From Diaporthe sp. PMI_573 (Eukaryota > Ascomycota > Sordariomycetes > Diaporthales > Diaporthaceae), in contig JAJTUP010000078.1 in assembly GCA_021399435.1 (NCBI GenBank), positions 202,090-266,089 of the forward strand: a DNA stretch of 64,000 bases, in the 5' to 3' direction. The notes below the pieces were generated by a model. It was not told the DNA's origin. It was given only the letters and a program-made list of their open reading frames with translations, and made no database searches. This document shows, one piece after another, positions 30,294 through 42,252 of this stretch. A program made the translations under genes and the position numbers. Positions within the stretch are counted from its first letter, which is position 1; every line of letters begins with the position of its first letter.

Positions 30294-32174
30294 GAGTGTA
30301 GTTCTCGCCCTCAATGAACTCTCTCTGTCTCGATTTGACCTCTTCACTCTTGACAAAGGCGCATCGCTGGTACGCTCGGCGTTGCGTGTAAAGTGTATGA
30401 TTGTTGTCTTGTCACCTTTAATTGTCGCTCCACCCAGTCTTTCCCGGTGCACTTGATGGGATGACCGCAGCTTACACGTGAGCCGTCTGGATGTGGCTCC
30501 AGTCAGGGCTTCCATGACTGCAGTACCGACAACCTCAAGCTCGGTACTTCAGGGTGCAAAGAGATGCCACTCCAGTGTCAATGTAGCATCAGAAGCAGTA
30601 AATGTTGGGCTGCCAGCATTAAGGTCCCAGTCACATTGTATGACTAGGACAGCCAGATTTGCGAGTTTGAGTGCACAGATGGCGGAGAAAACGTCGTACA
30701 ATTTCTTTCTGCGGACACACTGAGCATACTTAAGTGTTCGTAGTTCGAGGTCGGCTACCACGTGACGCGTTTGTTAACGACGTTGGGCTAGGCAGATTCC
30801 AACCAAACCATCGGCTCTAGGCCCTATGGACAGTTACATGACATGCCATCTGGGGTGTTGCAGAGACTGCCTGTATTGACCAAAGTGTTGAGATGCTACC
30901 TTGCCAGAGAAGTGGGACAGATATGCGCGTTGACTTTTGAGTTATGCAGTGTGGCAGGAACATGAAGGTCGAGGCAGTGAGGAGTTGCTGGAGGGGTTAT
31001 CATCCAGATGGGATATTTTGAGCGTAAGTGCCAGACGGCACTGGGCATGTCTTGCGCGATCATGTCGAGATGCACACGGCACAAAGGGCACGAAATCTCC
31101 AGCAAGCGCTTGAGATCGGCACGCTTGAGCATGGTGGCGACTTCAAAAGAGGCTAAGATCAGCTGTGTCCCTGGGAGTTAGAGGTTGCCAGGCTGACGTA
31201 ACTTACGCCCAGTATTCAGGTCGATCCAGACAACAGCAGTGCGTGACTGCTAACATGGGATGATCTTCCGCGGCAGATGGCATTGTGGTAGGGTCCTCTA
31301 ACTGTCTTGGGACTCTTGCAGCCCCGATCCTTTTGAGAGTCAGAGAGGACGTAAGAAATAGTCAATACAGTGTTGATAAGAGGACGCACGTAGCCTTAAC
31401 CACGTCATTGATGCACTCGCTAGGGCTCGGAATCACCCTAAACGGCTACTGACTAAACCAGGGATAGTTTCCGCTAGCCAGCCCAGAGAATGACGGCATG
31501 CGAGCGGGGACAGCAATCTAACTTCCCTCTCCCGTCATGCAAGATGACCTACAACAGACACGGCACTCGTAGCCGTTGTGACCTGTGGCTTTTCACGAAT
31601 CCGTGGTCCGCAGCCAATGCCGCTCCTTGTCGTCACTGGGGTCATTTCCCGCGACGTTGACGACATTAAATGGTCTACGCAATAGTGTACTAAGATCGAC
31701 AATTGCGTTAGTATTGAGGTTAATCTTGCATTAATTAGACGGACGGCTTGGAAAATACCTTGTGGCGATCATTCCAATACGCGTCGGGTCCATTGCATTG
31801 ATCAAGGTTGATTTAAATTAATCAGAACCGAATCTGGGATACTCTCTCACTCTTTGATGAACAATGACTCACACTAGGCTGTCGACAATGGACAGCAGGT
31901 GAACACTGAACAGCTAGGTTGAGTTGTTCGAAGGAGGATCCCGTTTTGCCAACTTGAACGTCTTCTCGGTTAGCCTTGCAGCTTCTTATCGCCGCAACCC
32001 TGCCCAGATGGGCTGGAGAGCCTTCCTACTGGTTGGGGAGCATACCCGGCGGGTTGTGCGTGCTGTATGCAAGTTACCACTCACGCAGCACAAATGTGCT
32101 CGGGCAAGCAAGGAAATTGGTACTCATTTAAACAAGAGATGCTTCCTCCTTCAGAGGCCAGTGCAATGTGACAC
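30294..32174. other. Intergenic, no gene seen
   Basis: About 1.9 kb of short, motif-free open frames on both strands. Nothing supportable was found. Confidence 0.5.
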
Positions 32175-33176
32175 TTAGACAGAAGAAGCATGACCCAAGC
32201 TCATGCCCACTTCAACCGCGACCTGAATCCGCTGTTTGCTTAGATCCAGCAAGTCCTGATCAAACTCGACCCGTGCCTTTTGGAATGCCACGATGATAGA
32301 TGAACCCCCGTACTGGAAATACCCCAGCTCTTCACCTTTCTTAATCTCCTCACCGCGCTTCTGGAACCGGTCATGAATCCTGTTTGTCGTCAGCCCCTGT
32401 CATGGCGTCCTTTCGTACGTCCAACAGGTATTGGCCTAACTCACTGAACAGACCCGACGTTAGTTGCCCCGATGGCCACGAACAACACGTCGCCGAAATC
32501 TTCTGTCTCTATGACGACGCACTCCCTTCTGTTCCGTGTCAATATGTCCACCTTGCTCTGCAAAGCAACGGCATCGACTTGATAGTAATCACCAGGTACA
32601 CTTCTGAAGAGCTTGACCTTGCCCGAAACAGGGGAGTGGTACCGATGGTAGTCCTGTGGTGATAGACGAAAGCTCGCAACTGCCCCGCCGTCGAATCGCG
32701 AGCCGATTTGGGTATCCATGACGAGGTTGGCAATGCTGAAGCAATTGCCCTTGATCCATAGACTCTTCGTCTCCGCGACTGATTCGTAGGTGACGACCCG
32801 CGAATCAGCGACGACAACTGCGATAGAAGCGTCCTCTGGCTGGTGGAATGGCCGAGAGCCCGGCCTATGTGCGCGGGTGAAGAAGTCCTCGAATGTTTTG
32901 TACTCGTCAATATCCGAAGGTTCAAATTCGTTCATATTAATGTTGTAGGTCTCCACAAACTGCCGGATCTCCTTTTTTGATGCCGGAGTCCCTTCTTGCT
33001 TTCCTGGTGCCATGCTCAGTGAAAATCCGAATGGGCCTGGGTCAACATATCCAGAACTTGCCCTTGTTCATAGTTTTATTGTAGATGTAAAGGCGCATCG
33101 CGTGCGTCGTGTCAACCCATTCCGTAAGGGGATTAAATAACAACAGCAACTTCAGCTTCTTCAAAAGCGGCTGCAT
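32175..33176 (-). CDS. Phosphatidylserine decarboxylase family protein
   Basis: PSD enzymes convert phosphatidylserine to phosphatidylethanolamine using a self-generated pyruvoyl group. Three exons are read: 33176-33062, 33003-32445 and 32379-32175 (879 nt, 292 residues). The first intron (33004-33061) appears to be a GC-AG intron with the consensus GCAAGT donor; the second (32380-32444) is GT-AG. Recognisable motifs are FEDFFTRAHRPGSRPF, SFRLSPQDYHRYHSPVSG with the conserved His, LFVAIGATNVGSV, and the C-terminal processing motif as YGGSS, where family members usually have LGST. No C2 domain or obvious mitochondrial presequence is seen, so it is a short soluble-type paralogue, common in fungal secondary-metabolite or stress loci. 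An upstream exon cannot be excluded. Confidence 0.85.
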
Positions 33177-34019
33177 TTCATGTTCAATTTGTCCATTCTA
33201 CATCGTCCAGGCCTTGTCAGAACAGCGGTCTCGCACGTGTTAGAGAAGGGGAGACATGCCTTGCGATTGAACGACAACCATCCCCAATGAGCATTCTGCA
33301 GAGGCGGATGAGGTCAGCGCCATATCCAGTCCATAGGCATCCATTTGCTGAAGGTTCGGTGATTGTTACCGGATGAACCCATGAGATCAGGTAGTCCGTG
33401 ATCGTGTGTAATCTGTGCATCAAACCCATCTTGGCGAAGAAATGCGGCCAGATAGTTCGTCAGATGAAGGCGGACAATGTGAGAATGTGAGACTGCGAAT
33501 GGAAAAGTGTTTAATTTTATGAATCTGGATAATGTTGACGATATCAATCTGCTCTCTCCCAGCCACTCTGCCCGTGAAAAGGTGAGACATCTCGCTGCTC
33601 CACGAATGTAAACGCTGGTGCATGTGCGTACAACAACCACTTGCGTCCTTCCTGCCAAAACGTCACAATGGAGTCATCGTCGTTACATCACGCAGCTTGG
33701 ACGCCGTCGAGAAGCTGACGGGCAGCCACAAGACAGCGCTTGGAGTAAAGTACGCAAGGATGCTTTAATGTTAATTGGTGCCTGTTCACGTGCTGATCCG
33801 TTCTTAACAAAGCCAGTTCGTACCAAGTTAACATTTAGATATCCTTATGTAGGTACTGGAGGAGCTTAATGGCAAGATGTCATGTTTGATAATGGTACCA
33901 AGATTCCACTGTCGATCCTACGTCACAGCGTGCCTTAGATCGAAGCTGTCGCTACATATGTTCAGACCCGCGAACCCGATGCGCCTCCTCTTCCTTACTA
34001 GTACTACCAGATTCTCAAC
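33177..34019. other. Intergenic, no gene seen
   Basis: Short open frames only. This stretch should contain the 5' regions of the decarboxylase (leftward) and the dehydrogenase fragment (rightward). Confidence 0.4.
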
Positions 34020-34610
34020 ATGCATTACTCAAGAGAATTCGCTCGCGGATGCGCGAGCACATTGTCGCGGCGCCTGGCAACGCCTATAAGGGCACTTCGG
34101 ATCACCAGGTATGCCTCCCGGGTCCACGTTTCAAGACCAATCTCTACATCCTCTCTCCTTAATTCTCGAAATCTCTGCAATGAAAAGCGATTGCGGACTC
34201 CACATGAGTCAGTTGAGGCAACGGATGTAGACGGCAAGCGCTTCGCCGACTTTGATCTTGCAGGGAAGACTTTTATCGTGACCGGCGGCGCGAGGGGGCT
34301 TGGTCTCGCTCTGGCTGAGGGGCTGGTTGAAGCTGGTGGGAGAGGTACGATTGCGCTTTTCAATACAATTTCCCAGAATTCCTCCTAACATGATCCGAAC
34401 AGTGTATTGTTTAGATCGGGAAGAGAGTCCCGACGAAAGATGGCTTGAGGCTCGGGATCGCGTTGTGCCCGAATGGGGAGGAACACTGTCCTACCGCCAA
34501 GTCGACGTTCGCGACACTAACAACCTCAACGAGGTCATCGAGAAAATCGCCAATGAAAATAATGGCCCACATGGCGTCATTGCAGCTGCTGGGATTCAAC
34601 AAGTCACCCC
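34020..34610 (+). pseudogene. Truncated short-chain dehydrogenase/reductase
   Basis: Exon 1 (34020-34344) starts with a basic, Ser/Arg-rich leader that could be a mitochondrial presequence. It then has the Rossmann motif FIVTGGARGLGLALA. A 58-bp intron (34345-34402) leads to exon 2 with YCLDREESPDERW, the VDVRD segment and VIAAAGIQQVTP, the NNAG-equivalent. Homology stops at about 34610, before the catalytic Ser-Tyr-x3-Lys region. The following sequence is unrelated and no continuation was found downstream. The gene was therefore cut off by a rearrangement or insertion and cannot encode an active enzyme. Confidence 0.7.
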
Positions 34611-35705
34611 CAGTCGTTGTTCAAGGTTCCGGGGGGTACCAGTTTCCCAGTTATATATCCAATAAGGTCGGTTTCCTTGTAGACAGCCACATTGGGCCTA
34701 TCTGAGATAGCCTGTAGAGAAAGCCCTCTCCCTGAGGACGCCACAATTCGAGGCGTCGCCTCCGGCTTTGAATAACAGCAGTTGCATGATTCAGATCGGC
34801 AGTACTCACATGGCCGTTCTGTATGTGGTGTTGCCGTTGGGTCGGACCAGTCTGGGAACTCTGCTGTGTCAAATCTGTCCTCTAGTAGTAGTGGTACTGG
34901 CTTATGTATGACAATCGCTCATCTTCTGAAAGTTGTGTGCGTCATCCCCACCCAGGCGGCTGCCACTTTGGACCCATGTGGCACGCAGACCACGCCCATG
35001 CAAGCTGGCCAGCTGACCACAATGGCGCCATTTGAGTCACAAGTGGACCACCGTTCAGGCGGCCACAAAACAGGCCGCCGCCAATCAGGCAACAAATTTG
35101 GAGCGGGCACGGATGCCCAGCACATTGCCATGCCAGGTTGGCGCTGCCACCCTAGTCAATGGCGTGGTGGCACTATACATCGCAGATAGGTGATGTACTC
35201 AACGCAAATGGAGGCTGTGGCAAAGAAGCGGAGGCGAATCACAGAAGCAGTGTTCACTCGCCCGGGCAATCAACATACCTATTAACAGTGCTTCAGTGGA
35301 TTCGTGCATTGGCGTTCGGAATGCGCCAACATGCCAGACTACATATCCTTAAAGTATTTAAACAGGTACGTGTGATGAGACTTCGAGAAGAACATACCGA
35401 GAAAGTACAGCCCTCACATTTCGCCCATCTTACACCGTAATGATGTTACTTTCCCTCTCATCTCGTCTCATCCCTTCCCAATTGAAGTTCGTTGGCTTTC
35501 ACCCGGGGTATCAAGCATGTAGGCCTAGAACCCCTTTCCGCCCAACGCCTTGTATGCATGTTTCTTTTGGATCACTGGGACTCAAAAGTCATCTGTCCGT
35601 TGATTGTGGCCGAACCAGGCTCTCAGGTCTAGTCCCAACAGTCTGCCTGTAACCTGTTCTCCATTCTCCCTTCATCCAGTTTTCCCAACGTTGTTGGAAC
35701 TAAGG
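34611..35705. other. Sequence replacing the dehydrogenase 3' end; no gene seen
   Basis: No coding sequence supported. 34980-35180 is rich in GGC/GCC and CCA-type motifs. No terminal inverted repeat or target duplication could be matched to the 34610 breakpoint. Confidence 0.4.
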
Positions 35706-36944
35706 CTAAGACAATGCCGACGAAACACCGACTTCTCCTTGGGCGTTCCCGTTGCCAATGTTCTTCGCCGCGTTTGTCAGATATTGTTGGATGACCTCAC
35801 AATCGCAGTTCCCATGTTTGAGCAGTTCGTTCTTTAGTATAAGCACTTCTTCCCTGAGTCCCGTGACTGTCGTCGACAGCCGGTAATGCTCCGTGCACAT
35901 CGCCTTCTCAGTCGCCTCAAGATCCGCTACCGCGGCTTTCGTCTTGGCACGGCACTTTCTAGCTGCTATACGGTTGCGTTCGAGTATGGATTGCCGGTGT
36001 TTTTGGAGCTGGGATTCGTTTGACTGTTCAGACAGTGAGTGGTCGTTCGAGTCGTTGCTGTTGGTGTCTTTTTGGAGTTGATCTGGTGTTACGGTTTCCT
36101 TTGGAGACTGTGTCGACTTTTTGGCACATGGTTCATGGCCTCTAGCAGGCTCTGCCTGGGTTAAAGATTTCCTCTCCTCCTGTTCCCTGCCTTCCTTCCT
36201 CTTCGACACACTACCAGACGACATCCTCCTCTTTCCCGGAAACTCCTCTGGTGACGGTGGGATTCGATAATCCAGTTGTATCGGTTCTATTGTGTTTGTT
36301 GGGGATGGTGGGGTGTAAATGATGCTGTTCGTCCTTGAAGAGGCCGAGTGTTCAGTGCTTCTCGGGGAAGCGGCAGTGTTCGATGTCGTTTGCGGGGTTG
36401 ATGGTGAAGATGTGCCCTGCGTGAACCACGATAGTGTTGCAGGTTCGAAGTTGTTGCTGCTGCTGCCGCCTGGGACTGTCGTGGAAGGGCAAGGCTGTCC
36501 GGAAAGGGTGCTCCCCATCGCCGTTGTTGTGGGGTCATGAGGACTTGCCATTGTAGGAGCGAATCCACTTATGCCATCGCTATTGTTGCCCATGTTTTCC
36601 GCCGTCGTAAGCTGTTCGCAATCCATGTTGAAGAGGCTCGGATCGCACAGGTCATTGCTGTTTATCCACCTTGTCATTGAAGGGCCTGGGCCAATGTGGT
36701 CGTTCGGCGACGTGTTGGTATCATTGATGTCAACAAAACTCGGGTACGGTGGGTTGAATTGGGCATCTATTTGAGCGTCGTTACAGTGAAAACGGTTCTG
36801 TATTGGCTTGGGAGACTCTGGGTCTAAGGCAATGAGGTAGACAAATGGTCCAGTACCTGATATCGTTGGGTACTGTGTTTTAGTCTGGTCGAACTCGTCA
36901 AGTCCGAGCCTGTCGTCTCGTGGCGAGGGGCTTGTTCGAGACAT
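35706..36944 (-). CDS. bZIP transcription factor (ATF/CREB-like)
   Basis: A single-exon protein of 412 residues. The first 300 residues are Ser/Thr/Pro/Asn-rich and disordered, with a basic KRRMSSGSVSKRKEGREQ patch. The bZIP basic region (about 315-335) reads ILERNRIAARKCRAK with the invariant N-x2-AA-x2-C/S-R pattern. A leucine-zipper helix follows (DLEATEKAMCTEHYRLS, then LREEVLILKNELLKH) and the ATF-type tail GNCDCEVIQQYL. It should dimerise and bind CRE-like TGACGTCA sites in the nucleus. Fungal relatives (Atf1 type) act in stress and developmental responses. No damage was seen. Confidence 0.9.
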   Translation of the reverse strand: MSRTSPSPRDDRLGLDEFDQTKTQYPTISGTGPFVYLIALDPESPKPIQNRFHCNDAQIDAQFNPPYPSFVDINDTNTSPNDHIGPGPSMTRWINSNDLCDPSLFNMDCEQLTTAENMGNNSDGISGFAPTMASPHDPTTTAMGSTLSGQPCPSTTVPGGSSSNNFEPATLSWFTQGTSSPSTPQTTSNTAASPRSTEHSASSRTNSIIYTPPSPTNTIEPIQLDYRIPPSPEEFPGKRRMSSGSVSKRKEGREQEERKSLTQAEPARGHEPCAKKSTQSPKETVTPDQLQKDTNSNDSNDHSLSEQSNESQLQKHRQSILERNRIAARKCRAKTKAAVADLEATEKAMCTEHYRLSTTVTGLREEVLILKNELLKHGNCDCEVIQQYLTNAAKNIGNGNAQGEVGVSSALS

Positions 36945-38452
36945 CCAAGACTATATGGTGGTGAAAAATGGTCACTGTTGTTCGGTCCTGTAAAGGGACG
37001 CTAGGCTTTGAACGCTGGTTGTCCGATTAGAGTTCTTCTGGAAGGGCTCTTGATCTTCGGGGTACAATTACCAGGAGTCTTCTCTTGTGTTGGATTCTCT
37101 TGTCTGAAATAGCCACATTACTGTGGATCTGTAGGTGCTTGAGGGGAAGCGAAAAAGGAAGCAACTTCGTACCTTTTGAATATCAACCTTAATCGGAATC
37201 GGAAATTAGGCCGGTACCTCAGGCAGACAAGTAAGATGCGTGGCACGGAAGTACAGACTTGCCGGGAGGGCAGCTACCAATAAACAAAGGCGGACTACCT
37301 CCAGCGGCGCTAATTGGTTGAAGAGACGTTGAAAGTTGAGGGGGCTGAGTCTCTTTGTCTAACGGCATCCGAACAAAAGGCAACCCTAACAGACTTAAGA
37401 GTTCAAATAGGGTTTATTAGGAATGATGGAAACCTGTATGGAATGGCATTTGGTGTTTCGGTTGACAATCTCGATCGAACAAGGGCAAAGAGAGACATCG
37501 AAAAGTTTGGTCTTTTCATTGGATTGGAAGCGCTGAGTGATGTGGACGACGGGGCAACTTTCAGGTCTCCGCCCAGAGCATACAGTGCTCCTCCTACTTA
37601 TATTTACGTGTTCCTTGGTATTTGTCTCGCCCAGGTCCCCGATCTGCAGATCTTGAACGAAGTTCGCGTAGCCGTGGACCTTGTTTGGGTTACAGAACCC
37701 TGAGGGATCGGCTCACGTCATATCGACGTCAACAGTTCCCATCGATAACCTAGGCAACCTCGATGGCCAAACGAAGTTCAAACGGCGGCAACTGCCGACG
37801 CTAGCCCCCCTTTTCATGCTTTCAGGCCAGCGCCTGCTTGTCTTCCGCCATTTGTCAAGCCTAGTGCCGACTAGTATATTTGACCAGGTCATTTAAGGCT
37901 TCTCTCCATTGATGTCATGATCATCAACGTACAGGACTAGTCTACTTGCCCATGCGGGATGCACAACTTCGTCAAACCCACCAAACTGGAAAAATGATGA
38001 AATAACTTGTAAATCGCCCCAGTATCGCGGCATAACTGGCCCGCAAAATGTCTCCATGCACAACCCCTGCACGCCATGTCGTTGCAGCCGTCCGTCTTCT
38101 CCATAGAGGTTTTGCACTTCGGACAGTCTGATGCCCAGCTTCTTCAAACGAACGCGTTTGAAGTTAGTGAAATTTCCTTCAATGAACGTGAAGCTACTTC
38201 TGAGGGCCAAAAAATCCAAGATCACTTAGATTCACCTTTCTGACCGGCCTCTCTAGCTCTCTCGCTGCCGGGTTCAAAGGAACCAGAAGAAGCCTGATGC
38301 CGAATGTCTCAGTCTCCTTTCAGCCTGCTTTCCCTTCTTGCCAGCGCTGTACGCTCTCGTATTGGGAGTGCCCAAAAGGTACTCCGGCATGTGATACCTT
38401 TGACGCGGCTCCAAGCAGCCTGAAGAGCGGAGAACATAACTCGACGTAGACT
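36945..38452. other. bZIP 5' region and weak open frames
   Basis: Includes the presumptive bZIP promoter and 5' leader. A plus-strand frame (37314-37703, 129 residues) and a minus-strand frame (37893-38225, 110 residues, containing GLCMETFCGPVMPRYWGDL) look mildly protein-like. Neither has a recognisable domain. The second could be the tail of a decayed F-box-type gene. Confidence 0.3.
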
Positions 38453-38887
38453 CTATAGATTTCTATTCCTCTTGTACCCTCCTAGAGCACGGGCTTCATC
38501 CGGAACTAGATTGCGCGGAGGAGTTGCGGTTATTGGTACCTCCTCAGCAATACCACGCCATGAACGGACAAAGCGTAGCCAACATTGAGTCACCACCAAC
38601 CATGGGAGAAGCGGGTGGCTTCGTGGTGGATATCGGGCGATCGGAAACCACTGCTGCTGGATCGTCAGCCCTTTAAAAATGGTCAGAGGGACTAGATGCT
38701 TGCCCGTAGCCGAGATACAATTAAGGAAGGAGGTCCACGCCCGTGAATTAAAGTCTTTTTGCAGCAGCTCGCTTCCTTCTGAATACCCGATCGTTAAAGC
38801 CTTTTCAGACTTGCCCTCCATAAGCCCGCCCTCGTCAGCGTTCCAGCGGTTGGCTGGTTTTATTGCCTTGACGATGGGCAGCTGCAT
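38453..38887 (-). pseudogene. pogo/Fot-type DDE transposase fragment
   Basis: The frame includes WNADEGGLMEGKSEKALTIG and SRAWTSFLNCISATGKHLVP, then TIFKGLTIQQQWFP. This is the region after the first catalytic Asp in DDE_1 (pogo/Fot1) transposases. The HTH/CENPB N-terminus and the later catalytic residues are missing and it runs out into unrelated sequence. It belongs to a different subfamily from the copy at 55.6 kb. Confidence 0.65.
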
Positions 38888-38928
38888 GAAATCAAACCAC
38901 GAGCTGACGTTTCCACATCACCAATATT

Positions 38929-39222
38929 ATGCCTGGCGCCGAAGGTGCGCCTCCCCCCAAGAAGCTAAAAATCGCTGGGCACCGGGACAAAGCCATAGAA
39001 CTCTATCGTGATTGGCATTGCAGTCAGGTCGATGACCCAAATTGGAAGACGGAGTTCCACGCAATCGCCAACCTTACACTTCAAGCGCGCCTTTCTTTGG
39101 ACCGACTTTTTAAGGCACAAGAGGAAGAGACCAATTTCTTTGTCGCAAACAAGATTCCGCGTGGGATTGCGCACCAGTGGGTTGGCATGGTGGATAAGTG
39201 TAAACAAATATTGGAAGAGTAG
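38929..39222 (+). CDS. Small hypothetical protein, 97 aa
   Basis: An ATG-initiated frame with helical, protein-like sequence (RDKAIELYRDWHCSQVDDP, then LTLQARLSLDRLFKAQEEE, then IAHQWVGMVDKCKQILEE). No domain is known to me. It starts about 40 bp after the divergent pogo fragment, so it could be part of a transposon-captured gene or an independent small gene. Confidence 0.35.
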   Translation: MPGAEGAPPPKKLKIAGHRDKAIELYRDWHCSQVDDPNWKTEFHAIANLTLQARLSLDRLFKAQEEETNFFVANKIPRGIAHQWVGMVDKCKQILEE

Positions 39223-40314
39223 ACAATATACAGTACAAAGTATGATTTATAGGGAAATATCACGGTATGCGGTTTTCCATAGTGAAGAGTGGGCAAGATC
39301 AAGACTGGAAAGCAATGCAAGGGTGATCTAGAAATCCTGCTGAGAAAAAAGGCCTACAGTAACTTAGCGGCGACCGGGAACCTATCATCTGATTAGCCTA
39401 CAGAGATTCTACCGCCTCTGACCGCTTTCAAGCGGGGTACTGCATATAGCAGGTCCGGTTTTATGGACCAACTTCTGACCATACCCTTTTCCTATCTACT
39501 CATCCCACCCTATTCAGAATTCCACATTAAATGCACATGGACTCAAGTACATCCGCAGATGTTGCTACGACAGGCGGATAGTCGAATGCTGTCCAAAAAA
39601 GACGAAATTGGCCATGCATTATTATTTCATCTGTGTTTGGCGGGGCGATTGCAGTTATCGCTGCCCCTAAAATCGCCGCATGGATGCCGGTAGAACGGTC
39701 GGCTTCATCCTTGGTACAACAACAACTGGGATGCTCGGTTCCGTCACGACGAGAGTAGTGGGCAAGTTGGCGGCTCCCTTGCGCTGAGTAGCCTTCCGGT
39801 ACGAAGCTTGCAACAAGAGCCTGTATGGCTGTTTTACTAGTGGGTTGCTGCACGTGTTGAGAAGAGGGCGCGGTTTTAAGTGGTCGGCTCTGGGTGGGTG
39901 GATGAAGAGACTTGGCCAGTAGGGCGCGTGTGTGTGTTAGCTTTATTTTGCGTAGCCAATAAGACGTACGCAGCTGGCTTTGAGGAGAAGGCACCATTTT
40001 GAGTGGCACGATTTGAAGAGCTTAATGCGAACCTAAGAGACCTAGCCAATAGGGTGAGGGTCAATAATTGAGACAGGGATCAGGGGACTGAGACTAGCAG
40101 AGATCAATCATTCGCAATACCAAAGAGGGAAAATTGTCAATTTGAGTATAAGAAGCGGCCATGCCAAGATGTCCTGGTGTTGAGACCATTGGACTTTTAT
40201 CACTCGCACTGGTGTTGAAACCGCACGCTTATTTCTCCCATATATCAATCTATAAGTTTTCCAAACCCAATACAACAGCCCAAAATACCACACACTATCA
40301 CTATACTCTGCTAG
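39223..40314. other. Intergenic, no gene seen
   Basis: No supportable gene. A minus-strand frame (39527-40009) includes a plausible AAILGAAITAIAPPN stretch but no domain. Confidence 0.4.
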
Positions 40315-41834
40315 TTAAAGTGTCTTTGTCGGATGCCTCTTGTTCCTGCCACCTGGTTCGGTAGTTGATGACCTCATATTAGGACGAACGGAGGATCGGA
40401 GTGTGGCAGATATGTTAGGTGATCGAGAGTCCTCGTTTTCCTTCGCTTCACCTTCTTCATGGTTATCATTTTCATCAGAGTCTACGGATGTTAAAGGGGA
40501 GACCGGCGACCCTGCAATGATTGGAGATGTTGCGGTAGTTACAGTAGACCCCCTGAGTCTCTTGGGGGCCGGGTTGTTCGAACTTGACTGAGACAATGGA
40601 GATGCGGAGATTGCGGGCCTTTTGTTCTGAGATGGAGTAACGGGTTGTTGGGATGGACCTCCCTGCGGCGATTGTGATGATTGTGACCGTGACTGTTGCA
40701 CCTGTGAAGATTTCTTGGAGGGAGACTTGAACATAGACCTCGCTGCTGCGAAGCCGCCAGCTTGGGATGGGCCAGGTTCGGTTTTACTGTGTTAGCGGCA
40801 GGTGCAGGTGGCGTGCTCTTGTCCGGAAAGGTCCAAGAGTCGGGAACGACAATGAAAACATAGTCCTTCTCATCAACTGTAGGGGCAGCTACCATAAGAC
40901 TATGGTCAAGCAGGCCAACAATCTTGCCGACGCAGTTGAAGGGAACACCTGGAACAAACTGTGTATCCTTCCTATCTGCCATCTTCTTGCAGAGGAGAGA
41001 GAATGGCAAAGCGCGAATAGGAAAGAGAATAAAAACTTGAAAGGGGTGGAAGCCTTTGAAAGGGCTCTTTGATGGCTGACCCGGCGTGATGTAGGTACAG
41101 CACTGGATAAATGCACAGCATCTCAGCTGCGCATCATCCAACAGCGGGACAGAGTCCTTGACCAAGTGGGTTTGACCTGTCCCGAGAACCTGCCCCGTCA
41201 AAGAAACAACCGGTTGGATAAGTGGAAAGCCCTCACCATTGCAAAGAGTTCGTGGGTCAATGCTGATAGTTACATTAGTGGCAAGCGCGATAGTCGAACT
41301 CGAGCTAAGGGGAAATGATAAGTCTGCTTACGCTTGGTATCCAAAGTCGCGTATGAGAACAACTGGAACCTTGTACACTTCGCCGTCACCATCTTCATCG
41401 CTGAAAACATCAGGCTCCCGTAGCACCCACTCCAGTGCGTAGGGGTGTACTTTGCCAGTGAAATGGAACCACTGATTCTGCCACTCCGATTCAACAATCT
41501 GCTGGTTATAGACGGAGAGGTTGAGACTAAAGTAGATCGGCAGTGGATCAGGGGATCGGGACCCTTCAGGGCGCAGCACAGAATATTCAGGCAGTGTCAT
41601 ATAGGGAGGGGGTGGAAGAAAAACCCTGCCAAGAGCTTCAACATTAAGGCTCTTTATATGTTGTTCATCTGATGTAGGAAACCGCGTTGGGGTATCCAGC
41701 TGACCAAAAAAGAACATGGTCATATCACTACCAAGGTTTTTCGGAGAGTCATGAGGCATGCGCGGAGGGGGATGGCCGCTAAGAGTGGAAGTTGAGGTAG
41801 AAGTTGATGAAGACATGATATATTGAACTAGCAA
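40315..41834 (-). CDS. Three-exon protein of unknown function, possibly OB-fold-like
   Basis: Exons 41834-41332, 41262-40788 and 40725-40315 join in frame (462 residues, or 456 from the second ATG) through introns of 69 bp (GTAAGC...CTATCAG) and 62 bp (GTAAAA...TTCAAG). After a Ser/Thr leader, residues about 30-300 are beta-rich (MFFFGQLDTPTRFP, NQWFHFTGKVHPYALEWVL, VVSLTGQVLGTGQTH, NCVGKIVGLLDHSLMVAAP). The last 137 are Ser/Pro/Gln-rich and disordered with a basic end. The core repeatedly reads G-x-V/I-x-G strands reminiscent of OB folds, but I cannot name a family. The gene is divergent from the Helitron Rep/helicase, separated by about 1.8 kb that includes the 105-bp tandem array. Confidence 0.6.
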
Positions 41835-42091
41835 ATGTTTCGATAAAAAATGGGAGAGCAGTTAAGATTACGACTCTGTATGTGAGAGACAGAGCAATAG
41901 TAAGATAAGCCTGCAAGATTGGCATGCAAATGTACAAAACAAAGAAGAAACACATCTGATATTTATGATCGATTAAATGATATAGTATATACAATGCGAA
42001 GATTGATAACGCTTGGTAAAGATACTGTATTTTGTTGCGCAGAGAGGATGTGGGATCGCCGATCTCCATCCCACATTTTCAACCAAGAGCT

Positions 42092-42252
42092 ACTGTCCCT
42101 GCCGATGTGGATACTCGCACAATTGAATTGATCCATGAGTGCAAAGGATTGGCCAAAAACGTCAGCACATGTCGCCGATCGCAGTAAAGCATCTTGAGGT
42201 AAGAACCTTGATCCCTGCCAAGTGGATACTTGCACAGCGGAATTGATCAATC
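42092..42252. repeat. Imperfect 45-bp direct repeat
   Basis: Two related units, 42092-42136 and 42208-42252, share CCCTGCC, GTGGATACT, GCACA and AATTGATC in the same order and spacing. They lie just upstream of the OB-like gene and may be part of its promoter or of a repeat element. The remaining sequence from 41835 to 42716 has no gene. Confidence 0.5.
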
